The notes beneath the pieces are model-generated. The model saw only the letters and a list, made by a program, of their open reading frames with translations, was not told the origin of the DNA and made no database searches. Source: Phytophthora colocasiae (lineage: Eukaryota; Oomycota; Peronosporomycetes; Peronosporales; Peronosporaceae). Taken from it: a stretch of DNA of 64,000 nucleotides. Within the stretch, counting starts at the first letter, position 1, and each line of letters starts with the position of its first letter. Location of the stretch: NCBI GenBank assembly GCA_018806915.1, contig JAGKQI010000043.1, positions 1,364,001 through 1,428,000 on the forward strand. The letters run 5' to 3'. Below are positions 44,301-54,330 of this stretch, one piece after another. Made by a program: the position numbers and the translations under genes.

Positions 44301-44350
44301 CTCCACAGCTTCTTGAATTCCTTCGCGTCGACGTAGTCGAGGGTGTCCAT
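41329..44350 (-). CDS. piggyBac transposase, four exons, intact
   Basis: Exons 44176-44350, 43304-44119, 42540-43236 and 41329-42427 join in phase to 928 residues. The N-terminus (FKKLWSRLLKDGWKARQP, YVKPGVKGRL) is shared with piggyBac 1. A 42-bp coding minisatellite then gives seven 14-residue repeats (VDTEQ...), followed by an acidic linker. The DDE_Tnp_1_7 catalytic domain has its three Asp residues in VVSFDEGTIPNRSQYN, LVVADNFYSSPAL and GGVDTHDQIRLQRYS. A cysteine-rich C-terminal finger (FLCKVCSAL, RFYCRECT, NTLTCSQIWHG) and a basic tail complete it. Such enzymes cut and paste DNA at TTAA without footprints. All introns (56, 67, 112 nt) are GT-AG; the last two contain copies of the element's terminal motif. 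Confidence 0.92.
43661..43954 (-). repeat. 42-bp coding minisatellite, seven copies, in the piggyBac 3 transposase
   Basis: Copies begin at 43661 and every 42 bp thereafter with G(T/C)TCTGTATCCAC. Being a multiple of three, the array keeps frame and encodes alternating VDTEQGGVS.. and VDTEQ.PGSGGG. units. Confidence 0.95.
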
Positions 44351-44645
44351 CGTTTCGAAAATGAGTGGCAGTTGGGGAAGGGAGGGAGAGGGGCGGGGGA
44401 TAGCTCGCAACCGTATTTTCAAACCTCTTCACCGTTTATACAGCATTTTCTATGCCTATCGGAAAATACATGTCTATCTCACCAGCACTGATCCTCAATG
44501 ATAAAACCCCCACCCCCACCCATACAAAATTGCATATGCGGGGAATTCTCGTCAACCATCGCGCGTAGAAGCTCCCGGAATATTTACACCTGCAATATTA
44601 CTTAATCTGTGAATACAGAATCCCGCGTTAATTGGGTAGCGAAAC

Positions 44646-44657
44646 CGGAAATGAGTA
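44646..44657 (-). promoter_or_regulatory. Probable original initiator of the DHHC gene, beyond piggyBac 3
   Basis: On the reverse strand, TACTCATTTCCGG is a strong oomycete initiator (YTCATTYY) pointing toward the DHHC gene. Without piggyBac 3 it would lie roughly 20-25 bp from that gene's ATG. As arranged, it is about 4.4 kb away. Confidence 0.55.
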
Positions 44658-44753
44658 CAGTTTTGTGTACATGGGTACACTTTTTTGTGTCTCAGTTGAT
44701 GTGCACCACATTCTTTTGATGGAAATCCAGCGTCGCGTCATCATTCTGCACCC

Positions 44754-46282
44754 ATGTCATTATATTCCCTCGATATTGTGTCTTCACATCTTAAAGAGTC
44801 CGCCCCCATGACGGAGCTGACGCAGCGAAAGGTGGGGCCGTCGCCCTCGCCGTCTCCCCCGCTCTCTAACGATGGCAAAGGTGTGCGAGTGAGCGAGTTC
44901 GACACGCGTCCAGTTTGCGCCAATGAAGCGCCTCGACGCTACGTGCAGCAAGGAGAACAGCTGGTTCCGACGGCTCAGGGTCGAGCGCGCACTGCTGGTT
45001 GCTTTACGTTATCCGGATTAAGTCGTGAGCTGCAGGAAATGTTCCTGCCTGCAGGTTATCCGGACAGCGTGAGTGAAGATTACCTAAGCTTCCAGTTCTG
45101 GGATACCTTGCAGGCCATGTGCAGTTACCTCCGTGGAGTTTTGGCGACGCAATCGGTCTTGCAAAGTGTAGGGGTTGGGGATGATAAAGCGACTCCACTT
45201 GCTGCAGCCTTGCAGTGGGTTTTGCGGGACGGGTCGGGGATGATCGGTGGCTTAACATTTGCTTACTTTGTGGGACCAAAGTTTGATGTTAATGTGAAGC
45301 GCTGGAGACTTTTTGCCGATGTGATTAATGACGTGGGACTGACGTTGGATATGGTAGCGCCCTATTTCCCCAATTTAGTGACGGAGGTTCTCTGCGTCTC
45401 CAGTGTCTGTAAGACGATGTGTGGTGTGGCTGCAGGGGCCACGAGGTCCTCGTTGATGACGCATTTCGCTAAGAGGGACAATATGGCCGATTGTGCCGCA
45501 AAAGAAGGATCACAAGAGACGGCTGTGAAACTGTTTGGACTGATGTTCGGCATGTACTTCGCTAATGCTGTCAACTCGTCGCCTCGGGCCGTGTGGGTGG
45601 CCTTTTTGGTGCTCACAGTCGTCCACGTGTATGCTAATTACAACGCAGTGTCGTGTCTGTGCATTCCAACAGTTAACTGCTCGAGAGGATTGATTCTCGT
45701 GCAGAGATTCCTTAAAGCAGGCAACAATTCGGGCAAAGAAAATGTGGCGGATCATCATGGACGGGTGAGTCAACTTCAAGTTGAAGTGATTATGCGATTT
45801 TACTGACGTGATTTGTTTTACAGTACGCAGTGCGTAGTGTTAACGAGGAAGAACCGATTTTCAAGGATCCAGTGTTGCCTGTGACGAGCCACTTAATTAT
45901 GGGGTCGGAGCTTCATCAAGCCATCCCAACATCCGCAGACTTCGACCGCTTACTACAGCTCTACAGGGAAGAAGCGTACTTACTGACAGTGGTTGGAGAC
46001 AAGGTCCATGTCATGTTCCAAGCGGAAGCGCAGCCGAAGGACGAGCTGCGTGCGTTTTTCCAAGCTGTTCTGGTGCTCGAGGCACTCGCGTCAGTGTCTC
46101 CCACTGCGTCACCTCCGATCGAGGACGGCATGCAGCATCAGCCACTGCTCGAGTCGACGCACCGCAAGATGTTGTCCGACTTCCCTCTGTTCCTCCAAGT
46201 GCTGAAGAACAGTGGCTGGCGGACGCACATGTTCCTGCTCAACACGTCGACGTGGCGGATCAAACTCAGCGGCCGCACGTAG
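44754..46282 (+). CDS. RUS family (DUF647) membrane protein
   Basis: Exons 44754-45764 and 45824-46282 (59-nt intron, GTGAGT...TTACAG, phase 0) give 489 residues. The conserved RUS core is clear: FLPAGYPDSVSEDYLSFQFW, DDKATPLAAALQWVLRDGSG, MIGGLTFAYF, FADVINDVGLTLDMVAPYFP, RSSLMTHFAKRDNMADCAAK, and YANYNAVSCLCIPT. In plants RUS proteins act in UV-B response and vitamin B6 homeostasis; members occur across eukaryotes and the molecular role is unsettled. The C-terminal 150 residues form a less conserved soluble part. A second ATG at 44811 could also serve as start. It is divergent from the DHHC gene; piggyBac 3 separates their starts. Confidence 0.9.
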
Positions 46283-46322
46283 ACAGCACGGTCAAATTTC
46301 CTTTGCATTAAATTTCACGTTT

Positions 46323-46336
46323 TCGTTCATTTTTAG
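46323..46336 (+). promoter_or_regulatory. Initiator-like element of the small ankyrin gene
   Basis: TCGTTCATTTTTAGAG, a TCATTYY-type oomycete initiator, lies about 25-35 bp before the ATG at 46359. Confidence 0.5.
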
Positions 46337-46358
46337 AGCTTTTTCGTTGCGATCTCTC

Positions 46359-47019
46359 ATGGAATCTCCAGACTTGTGTCTGCTCATTAAGAGAGGGGAT
46401 GTAATGCGGCTTCGTTCAGCGTTAGAAAGACATCCCGCGCTCGTTCAACAGTACCGATGGGTGAAGTATCAATGTGTTATTGCTTCCCAGTGCGATAGTG
46501 TCACTCATTTCTTCACTTTGCCATGTTTTAGTCCGGTGTGACTGGTCTTCATAGAGCTGTGTCTGAGGGTAATTTTGAAATCGTACAGCTTTTACTTGAT
46601 CACGGTGCAGATGTCAACCAACGCAGCACTTGGGTAAGTTAAAGCTTGTCGATTAACTACAATCGGTTTTTAACTCAGAAAGTGACTTTTATCCGACAGG
46701 GTTGGTATTCTCCTCTTCATTTGGCTTGCAAAACTGGTTCGGAAGAGATGATCTGGCTGCTGCTCAACCACGGAGCCAAATGGAGCTTAACTGACAAGGT
46801 CTTTCAAGCTACAGCATGCAAAATGAACTTCAGAAGTTAACTTTTTTTTCTTTGCAGGCCAAGAAGACACCACTTCAATGGGCTGTGCGAGCTGGTAAGG
46901 CCTCCGTCGCCTACCGCGTGGACCAACAACTGAAACAACTGCACGCCAAGGCCAAGCTTCAAGCACGTGAGCAACAACCGAATAAGTCTCAAGTGACATT
47001 CGCAAAACTTTGCGGATAA
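46359..47019 (+). CDS. Small ankyrin-repeat protein, four exons
   Basis: Exons 46359-46460, 46532-46633, 46700-46798 and 46858-47019 join, all at phase 0, to 154 residues. Each of exons 1-3 holds about one ankyrin repeat: ALERHPALVQQYRW; SGVTGLHRAVSEGNFEIVQL with DHGADVNQRSTW; GWYSPLHLACKTGSEEMIWL with NHGAKWSLTDK; then KKTPLQWAVRAGKASVAYR. The match between exon and repeat is notable. The C-terminus is a charged helix (DQQLKQLHAKAKLQAREQQ). Ankyrin repeats bind other proteins; the partner is unknown. It follows the RUS gene after about 75 bp and converges on the DENN-like gene with 27 bp between stops. Confidence 0.85.
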
Positions 47020-47046
47020 ATAATACTTTAGCTTCCTACAAACTTA

Positions 47047-50000
47047 CTACCGACGGCCACCAGAGCTGCGGTTGCTCGCCGACAAATTACTGAAGCTGCC
47101 CAAGCTCTTGAGCTGCTGCGGCGTGAAGGAATTCACAATTGACTTGGGGGTTGTGTCGAACCGCGTGCCACTGCGTCCGCTACTGGTGGAACTCACCTGC
47201 TCATGCTCACTCGACTGGCGCTCGAGCTGGTGCATGGCCCTGGCCTGCGCCTGCGCTTCCTCCTGCGCTGCCGCCTTCTCCTTCTCAAAGGCCTCGAACA
47301 GATCCGTGTACTGGAAATTGTCCACAAAGGCGTCAAAGTCGTGTGAAGACGAGAACCACGACTTGATCTCCTGCCGTTTCGAGTGGCCCGTCGTACTGGG
47401 GCTTTTCTTCTTCTTGCTGCCCTTCGACTTACGCTCCTTCTCAGCACAGAGTACCAGAAGCTTATCGTAGAACTCGCGCACACCGCTCACAAAGGCCGCT
47501 GCGCACTCCGAGTCGTAGTGCTTTCTCTCATCTAGACCGTTCGGGTCGGGATGTTGCACGCCAGACTGCATCAACTGGTAATTGCTGTCTGGATCGGACA
47601 CGCCACTAGCTGACACAGGTGTCATCATCCAGCTCGAGCCTGATCGACTCGTACTCAGTACGTCATCAAAACTGCGTAATGTTACGTCCATAGAGGGATA
47701 TGCACCAACAGGGGATCTCATCGACGTCAAGCCAGATGCAGAAGCTGGTGTCGTTGGCCCTCGACTGGACAAAAGCTGCTGAGAGGAGTGCCTGCGACTC
47801 ATCTTCACGCGCATCTTCTGTCGCTGCCTCGTGACCTTCTCGATCCGTTCCAAGAACTGTCTGCGCCACTTTTTAGGCAATGGCACGGCGTTTCGTAGTG
47901 TCTTGTCGGCCGCTAGCGAGTCCACGTCTTCAATATCCACTACTACCACACAAGACGACAGAAGGCGAGGATCATTGCCACATTTCTTCGAGAAGGCCAA
48001 GCAGCTCTGCCACGTGTCCATCGTAGCACCAAGCAAGAACGGAGGCTCCTCCTCCACCTGCTCCACGGCTCCAGTAGCAGCTGTCAAACTGTTCGCACCG
48101 TTGAGACTGTCCGTACTGCCACGTGACGAAGAGTATGAACTTCCTGGTGCGCTGCCACTGCCGCTGCCCCATGCCCGCCAATCGTGCGACAACCTAGAGA
48201 ATGACCTGCGGCTCTTCGGCCGAGCCGCCAGTTCCGCCTGTGCATGCTGGAAAGCAGCATCGTGGAGGAATCTCCAGGAGGTCACAGGCACGAAAGGCAG
48301 GAAGGTGTGTTGCCACCGGAACGGCTCCAGTAGCTTCAGCAGACTCGTGGTCACCTCCTGGATCTGCGGGTACGAATTACCCACTACCACAACAGAATTC
48401 TCCAGTAACAGGACTCCCAACAGCTTCACCAACAGCTTGGCACCCAGTAGTCGCATCGTGCGTAAAACTCCAGCCCCTACAGCAGCTTCCTCGGCCTCAA
48501 GCATGTCGTACTCGGACAAATACCAATCCGGTCGTGGAATCTCCTGACGCCAAACCTTTGTGTCGCCCTCACGCACACCAAATACCTTAAATTGAAGCTT
48601 CGGGTGCGTTCCGAAAGGCGTACGGACTTCCGCGGAGTATTCGTAGCCGATCGAGAGCACCAGCTGTCTGTCCTGAATCAACGCGTGCGAGTTCATCCGT
48701 GTCACATCAAAGTCCAACATCCCATTGGGATTGCCAGTATTCACATCCGTTGGAACTCGAGTCCCGCCAGGTGTCACACCTGCATCGGCCGATGAGCTTT
48801 CCAGACCTCCGAAGTAAAGGACAGCAATTTGCTGCGGGTCGAAGGCGTCAAGAAGAGTCCGGAGGTAGCGCAAGTTGCGCGACCGAAACTCCGACGTCTC
48901 AATCTTCCCATCCACGTATTTGGTCTTGGCGTCACGCCACAAGTTGAAAATCCACCAGAGCTTCTCCGACTGCACCTCATCAAAATCGCACAAACCAATG
49001 GCTCCGTTTGAGCTGCTCCCTTCATCACGGCCAAATCCATCGTTCCTTCCAAGTACCAAGTCCTCTCCAGGCGGTAAAGAACGCAGATCTCCCAGATCAA
49101 TGAACTTCACAGAGGATGTGCGCTTCAAAGACCCATCACTGCTTTCCCCCGACTCTGCAACAACTGGCATGCTCGCTCCGTCGTGTGGGTGTCCGTCCCC
49201 AGCTTGCAAGAATGATAGTTCTGCGTTCGGAGACGGATAATTCGGTACAGCCGGCTGAGGGGCCGAGCGTGATCGTTCCCGTGTATATCGTCGAGGTTTC
49301 CGTTCGCTGCTCTTCTTGTGACCATTGTGAGAGGTAGTTCCGGATTTTCCTGCAGTTGTAGACGGAGGGGGGACATTCGGCCGCTCACTCAAAGAAGCTA
49401 AGCCTGTGCGCGGAGTTGCGGAGCTTTTGAGGCCCCCAGGAGCACCGTAGGACGCAGATCCTTCCTGGTATGGAGATGGAGTGTTCGACGCCAACAACTC
49501 GGAGATAGACGACATGGACTGGTTCTTCTTGTGGCCAGCTCGCTTCACTGCTACACCTGCACCACTTGGAGACGGCGTAGATGTAACTTGCTTCCCACTT
49601 CCACTCATTTGTGGGGACGGCACAGGGATCACCGCAGAGAATGAGGACGACCTCGAGTTGCTACTTCCCACGCTGGAGACGGAGATACTCGATCCGGACG
49701 GCACCGCAGCAGCTGCAGCCAGACTCGATGTCGATCCACTTGGAGGCAGACGTTTGTGCGACCTCTGCAACGCCCGGAACGTCTGCAGTTGATGGACAAT
49801 ACTGCTCAAGCATAATCGAGCACTCAGCAGCTCGTCAAGATGTGCCAGCAACGTCTCTTCCACGTACTCTGGCACGCGTTCGAACTGCTGGAGCTGACAG
49901 GCAGCAAGGATCAACTGCAGCGTCATTTCCTCCAGTTTAACGATGAACCCTTCGCTGAAGTTCAAGATAGGCACCACACAAAAGCGGCCCTTGTTGAGTC

Positions 50001-53000
50001 CTCTCGAGTACGGCATCGAGAAGTCGTTCCCGAAACCCGACGAATGTAACATGTGAGCATCTGCGACGTCATGGAACGCCACTCGCCGGAAGAAAACTCC
50101 TTTCATGATGCGCACTGCCTCTTCCCAGAATGCAGTCGCTTCCTTCAGGTGCTTCTCGCTCTTGTATGACGCAATGCGTTCGAGCCAAACCCAAACTTCA
50201 CTACAGAATATGAGTGTTCGTAAGAAGCATGCAGGATTCGCCACTTGCACGGCCAGATTCAGCGCGGGTCGAAGCAGCTTCTGCGCCTCCAGTAGCGTCT
50301 TCCGAGTCTTTTCGATTGTGTCATCACCACCCAAATCTTCCAGTTCCAACGCTCCTGACGATCCTTTGCCAGAGCTTCGCCGGCGCAGATGAGACTTGAG
50401 CATCTCGTCGTCCTGATTACTACCGAGCGCGAAGAACGAGTGCTGAATGGGGGCTAACATGAAATCGACAATTTCCAACAACACCTTGAGCTGGTACAGA
50501 CTGTCATCCAGCACGCGGTAGAGATCAAAGGCCGTCCAGAACGCATTCTGTGCTTGTTCCTCGGCCTTGTCGACGTCGCGGACGCAAGTGGCGAACTGGA
50601 CCATGCGGTCGTTCAAACGCTGTTTCTCTTCCTTGTTCAGGCCGTACAACGAGACACTAAGAGGCTTCAGCATCTCGTCCACTTGAGCAGGAGACACGAC
50701 ACTTCCCACGAACGTAGAGCCCACCCGTCCCCGTCGGATGGGTTCTTCTGCATCACGGTGTAGCTCCCGCTCGCGCTCTTGTTGCTCTCGACAAAATGCA
50801 CGCAGTACTTTCCCGTCTAAAACATGAAGCTGGGCCTGCTTCCGTACGTTGTCGCGATCATTCTTCACATGAGCCAGAGAAAGCCACGCGTAGGCATTGC
50901 AGAAGTCGCCGAGTTTCAAATACAGCTTCACACGACAAACAATATAGCGGAGAGTGAACGACATATCGAAGCAGTAGCGCGCCTCACTGCCCATGCCACC
51001 TAGACTCCTCCCGCCGCCGCTGCTGCTCGTCCCCGGCCCGGTTCCACTGCTGCTTCCAGGTCCACTGAATCCCTTGATATTCTCCTGCAATCGATCGCAA
51101 AACGCTGTTGCTTCCCTCTCCATCAACGAGAACATGTGTCTGCATGTGTCGAACATCCGCATCTTCAGAGCGTCTTCCGCCAGTAACATTCGAAGTTGAG
51201 TGCGCTTTCCCCTTGGCAACCGAGAGCTGTAGTTCAACAAGTGTTCCAGTACGCGCATGCCTTCCAGACACCGTCCACTGGAACGATACACCTCTCGGAC
51301 GAGCAAGTGCAGGTTAATGTCATGATTCAGCCAGGTGTCCACTTCACTTGCATTCCCTGTACTTCGGGACGACAAGTGAAATGAGCCCGAGAGTGAAGAA
51401 GACACCGAACTGGACGTGGCCGTCATCATCGTGCCACTACGGCTGGAAGGAGCCTCACTGCTCGAATAGCTGCCGTTGATAACGGACGAGAGGAAGTGAG
51501 GTGGGAGGAGATTCGTGTGATCTCGTAGGAAATGGCAGGATGTGGCCAGATACTCTTCAGCCCGAGTGAAGTTCCCCTCCCGGATCCACAGCTTTGTCAT
51601 CTCCTGCGTTAAATACACATATACCGTGATGTTGCCTTGTCGCTGGGCTGCACACGTTACTTTTTCATGCAGAGGCAGCGCCCGATGTACGTCATCGGCC
51701 TCCAGCGTGAGCTTGCAGAGCAGTCGATCCAGCTTCTCGTACTCGCAGCCTTGGTTTAGGAATGTGAACAGCGCGCCAGCGGCTTCCAGACACAGGATGC
51801 CGTACCGGTACTTGTTGTTCTTGATCAAAACGTTGCCCAGACTCTCGAGCGCCTCACGACCTAAGTCGGACAGTAGGCCATCGTTGTTAAATATGCTGAG
51901 GTACGGTACTGTGACTGCCTTGTCTCGGCTGCGCAGTGACGGCATCTTGGTCAATTTGTCCAGAACCGCCTTGGAACAGGCCTCCAGTAGTCGCAAAGCT
52001 TCGTACGCAAGAGATTCCGCTACTCGTAAGTTCCCGTGCGAAGTGGTGGAGGACACGTGCATGGCAGCCAGCACCGTTGCACACTTAGCCTTCACCAGCG
52101 GGAATTTTGCAGCAGATATTCGTTCATAGAAGAAGCTCAAGGCTGAGTTCCGCGTGCGAGACGAAGGTCTCAGCAGCTCGAACAGCTTTGTACTAGCGCT
52201 CCAGCCGCCCAGTCCTTTCGAAAGATCGCCACGTTCATATGCACTGTCACGGTAATCGGGGTTCGAGGAGGACGAGCTACTTCGGCTGTCGCGGTTGTGA
52301 GGCATGAGCCCAACCAGTATCGGGTCTACAGTCGCTTCGTCGTCTTCAAACTCCAGAAGTTCCTCTAGAGCAGGAAGAGAGATTTCTGCGAGCGCGCTCT
52401 TGCTGTCATATAAGCTCTGGATATCGCACATGATGAGCGCCTGAAGACAGAAGACGTCCGAGGAGAGAGCGTACTGCCGTGAATCAGCAAAAGAAGATAT
52501 CCGCTTGTCACTAGGCGATTTGTGCCCCATATACCTGGTGCTGCGGCTTTCAGGACTCGTATTCAAGTACTGGAATAGAGCCCCGTAGTACTGGAGCACT
52601 TCGTTCACAATCTGCGAAGCCGAATCTCCCACGACGGGCTCAAGAGGTAGGAAAGCCGGTAGTTGGTTGCAAATCTGCCACTTGTACTCGTACTCGCCAC
52701 TTGCAAAGCCTGCCAAGTGGTGGCAGACGTACCGCAGCTCAATGAGCGCCACCACATTCGAATACTGCGGGAAAGCTTCTGCACAGTGAAGAAGGATGTC
52801 CTGGAACTGTTGGATCCAATAAATAGTAGTTTTGTTGCCTTGAGACGACGCAGAGGAAGACGTGGACAGCATCGACAGCGACAAGTGTGTGGCGAGCGGC
52901 ACTACTGGCTTGGGGCCGTACAGACGTGCAGCCTCCTGCAACACCTCGATACTGCAGCCAACCACATAGTCCAGATCCACGGGCGATAAGTTCTTGGCCC

Positions 53001-54330
53001 AGTTTTCGTCCGTCATCCCTGTCGTCGAAACCTTTTCAAAGTACATCCGAACGAGCTCCCGGTTCTCCTTGTCCTCGCCAAAGAACCGGTAATGAGTGAT
53101 CTGCTTGAAAAACGTGTCGACGAACTCTCGTCCGAACGGGAGTGATACCAGCGCGTGGAACTGCTGGTTCTTCAACTGTCTCGGAGGCGGCAGGCGACCG
53201 CGCTCAGTCTCCATGTGCTGGGATACGATGGCGCAGTCCGGCACCACGAGATCCGCCAGCCATCGCTCATACTTGTTCTCGGTGAAGCTGGGGAACGTGG
53301 AGCGGTCTCTCTCCAAGTTGCTGAACGTGCTCGACGGCTTCGGATACCGCTCTATCCTGACTGCGTAAGCAGACGAATTAGCCACCTCCAGAAGCCGCAA
53401 CTTGTCCACAAGCGAATACTCCATCGCGTTCGACGAAGAAGCTGATGCGGAGGTTAAACTGGACCTGATACCGTCCAAACTGCCATCTACACTAGCTCCA
53501 GAATGGTGGAAATCGCTGCGTCGTCTCTGGAAAAGCGGCTCGTCCGACGGTCGCCGTCGTCGCTGTGCTCCATCCAAGTTAAAAGATACGCCGTCCACGT
53601 CGGCTTCGTCGTCGTCCGGTAGCGTCTCTCCGTCCAGCACTTCGTGTAGATTGGGTAAGAAGAAGTTGCCGTTCTCTGCTCTTCTCCTGGTCGGGTCCAT
53701 GCTGTCCGAGGACCCGAGCGTCGCGTCCGCCTGTTCATCGAAGCCGAATTCTGCGTCCCAATCCTCGTCGCTGTCGCTGGCATCTTCCGGTTGATCTGTA
53801 GGTTGTGTTCGTGTTCTGACTGCGTCTTTCACGGACGAATACGAGTTGTACAGCGCTCTCTCGTCTTCTTCTGTCTGGAAATTACCTCCGCTATGTCGTA
53901 TGGATCCGCTGCTGCCACTGGACGCGGCGACTTCGCTTCCTCGTCGATTCCGTCCTGTTGCTGCTACTCCATTGGAGCTGGAGCTACTGCGGCGTTTGTA
54001 CAGTGTTTCAGCCAGTAAAAACTCGGTGCCCACGCTTTCTTTGCGTCTCCAGCGACTTCGAGGCTCCGACGTGAGGAAGTCGCTGCTCCAGTCCTCCACC
54101 TCGTCCTCTGTGGACGCAGAGAGCCCTACAACGACTTGATCTCGAGGTGGAGGAGCGCTATTGCCTGTGGATGTAGAAGATGCTGCTAAAACGTTGTGAC
54201 TCGTGCTCTTATGGTGGTAAAGTGTCGCGGCGTGGCGACGGCCTGAGCCGGCGCTGGACTGCGAGGCCGAGAGCGCGAGCGAAGGGGACGAGGCCGACGT
54301 GGCCTTCTTCTTCTGCAACACGCGCTGCAT
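47047..54330 (-). CDS. Giant DENN-like domain protein, 2427 residues, single exon
   Basis: One uninterrupted 7.3-kb frame. The N-terminal 320 residues are Ser-rich and acidic, likely disordered. The middle (about 330-1450) is a long helical, TPR-like solenoid (LALEAAGALFTFLNQGCEYE-type helices recur). A second Ser/Pro-rich linker follows. At about 1850-2120 a cDENN-like core appears (KLLVKLLGVLLLENSVVVVG, LEPFRWQHTFLPFVP, PPFLLGATMDTWQ, SSCVVVVDIEDVDSLA), then a basic region and a coiled coil. DENN proteins are usually exchange factors for Rab GTPases in vesicle traffic; whether the upstream longin half is present is not clear. The start ATG is the first in frame. Confidence 0.7.
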   Translation of the reverse strand: MQRVLQKKKATSASSPSLALSASQSSAGSGRRHAATLYHHKSTSHNVLAASSTSTGNSAPPPRDQVVVGLSASTEDEVEDWSSDFLTSEPRSRWRRKESVGTEFLLAETLYKRRSSSSSNGVAATGRNRRGSEVAASSGSSGSIRHSGGNFQTEEDERALYNSYSSVKDAVRTRTQPTDQPEDASDSDEDWDAEFGFDEQADATLGSSDSMDPTRRRAENGNFFLPNLHEVLDGETLPDDDEADVDGVSFNLDGAQRRRRPSDEPLFQRRRSDFHHSGASVDGSLDGIRSSLTSASASSSNAMEYSLVDKLRLLEVANSSAYAVRIERYPKPSSTFSNLERDRSTFPSFTENKYERWLADLVVPDCAIVSQHMETERGRLPPPRQLKNQQFHALVSLPFGREFVDTFFKQITHYRFFGEDKENRELVRMYFEKVSTTGMTDENWAKNLSPVDLDYVVGCSIEVLQEAARLYGPKPVVPLATHLSLSMLSTSSSASSQGNKTTIYWIQQFQDILLHCAEAFPQYSNVVALIELRYVCHHLAGFASGEYEYKWQICNQLPAFLPLEPVVGDSASQIVNEVLQYYGALFQYLNTSPESRSTRYMGHKSPSDKRISSFADSRQYALSSDVFCLQALIMCDIQSLYDSKSALAEISLPALEELLEFEDDEATVDPILVGLMPHNRDSRSSSSSSNPDYRDSAYERGDLSKGLGGWSASTKLFELLRPSSRTRNSALSFFYERISAAKFPLVKAKCATVLAAMHVSSTTSHGNLRVAESLAYEALRLLEACSKAVLDKLTKMPSLRSRDKAVTVPYLSIFNNDGLLSDLGREALESLGNVLIKNNKYRYGILCLEAAGALFTFLNQGCEYEKLDRLLCKLTLEADDVHRALPLHEKVTCAAQRQGNITVYVYLTQEMTKLWIREGNFTRAEEYLATSCHFLRDHTNLLPPHFLSSVINGSYSSSEAPSSRSGTMMTATSSSVSSSLSGSFHLSSRSTGNASEVDTWLNHDINLHLLVREVYRSSGRCLEGMRVLEHLLNYSSRLPRGKRTQLRMLLAEDALKMRMFDTCRHMFSLMEREATAFCDRLQENIKGFSGPGSSSGTGPGTSSSGGGRSLGGMGSEARYCFDMSFTLRYIVCRVKLYLKLGDFCNAYAWLSLAHVKNDRDNVRKQAQLHVLDGKVLRAFCREQQERERELHRDAEEPIRRGRVGSTFVGSVVSPAQVDEMLKPLSVSLYGLNKEEKQRLNDRMVQFATCVRDVDKAEEQAQNAFWTAFDLYRVLDDSLYQLKVLLEIVDFMLAPIQHSFFALGSNQDDEMLKSHLRRRSSGKGSSGALELEDLGGDDTIEKTRKTLLEAQKLLRPALNLAVQVANPACFLRTLIFCSEVWVWLERIASYKSEKHLKEATAFWEEAVRIMKGVFFRRVAFHDVADAHMLHSSGFGNDFSMPYSRGLNKGRFCVVPILNFSEGFIVKLEEMTLQLILAACQLQQFERVPEYVEETLLAHLDELLSARLCLSSIVHQLQTFRALQRSHKRLPPSGSTSSLAAAAAVPSGSSISVSSVGSSNSRSSSFSAVIPVPSPQMSGSGKQVTSTPSPSGAGVAVKRAGHKKNQSMSSISELLASNTPSPYQEGSASYGAPGGLKSSATPRTGLASLSERPNVPPPSTTAGKSGTTSHNGHKKSSERKPRRYTRERSRSAPQPAVPNYPSPNAELSFLQAGDGHPHDGASMPVVAESGESSDGSLKRTSSVKFIDLGDLRSLPPGEDLVLGRNDGFGRDEGSSSNGAIGLCDFDEVQSEKLWWIFNLWRDAKTKYVDGKIETSEFRSRNLRYLRTLLDAFDPQQIAVLYFGGLESSSADAGVTPGGTRVPTDVNTGNPNGMLDFDVTRMNSHALIQDRQLVLSIGYEYSAEVRTPFGTHPKLQFKVFGVREGDTKVWRQEIPRPDWYLSEYDMLEAEEAAVGAGVLRTMRLLGAKLLVKLLGVLLLENSVVVVGNSYPQIQEVTTSLLKLLEPFRWQHTFLPFVPVTSWRFLHDAAFQHAQAELAARPKSRRSFSRLSHDWRAWGSGSGSAPGSSYSSSRGSTDSLNGANSLTAATGAVEQVEEEPPFLLGATMDTWQSCLAFSKKCGNDPRLLSSCVVVVDIEDVDSLAADKTLRNAVPLPKKWRRQFLERIEKVTRQRQKMRVKMSRRHSSQQLLSSRGPTTPASASGLTSMRSPVGAYPSMDVTLRSFDDVLSTSRSGSSWMMTPVSASGVSDPDSNYQLMQSGVQHPDPNGLDERKHYDSECAAAFVSGVREFYDKLLVLCAEKERKSKGSKKKKSPSTTGHSKRQEIKSWFSSSHDFDAFVDNFQYTDLFEAFEKEKAAAQEEAQAQARAMHQLERQSSEHEQVSSTSSGRSGTRFDTTPKSIVNSFTPQQLKSLGSFSNLSASNRSSGGRR

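Larger units (their letters stand above)
40248..44636 (-). mobile_element. piggyBac element with intact transposase (piggyBac 3)
   Basis: Ends are inverted CCCAATTAACGCGGGA followed within 20 bp by a TTCTGTATT..ACAGATTAAG block on both sides. The left end is preceded by TTAA (40244-40247); at the right the flank is TAGC, as if TTAA lost two bases. TTAA also occurs inside the end repeat, so an alternative reading (40256-44628, TTAA on both sides) cannot be excluded. Size 4.4 kb; transposase intact, so this copy may still be mobile. Confidence 0.87.
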
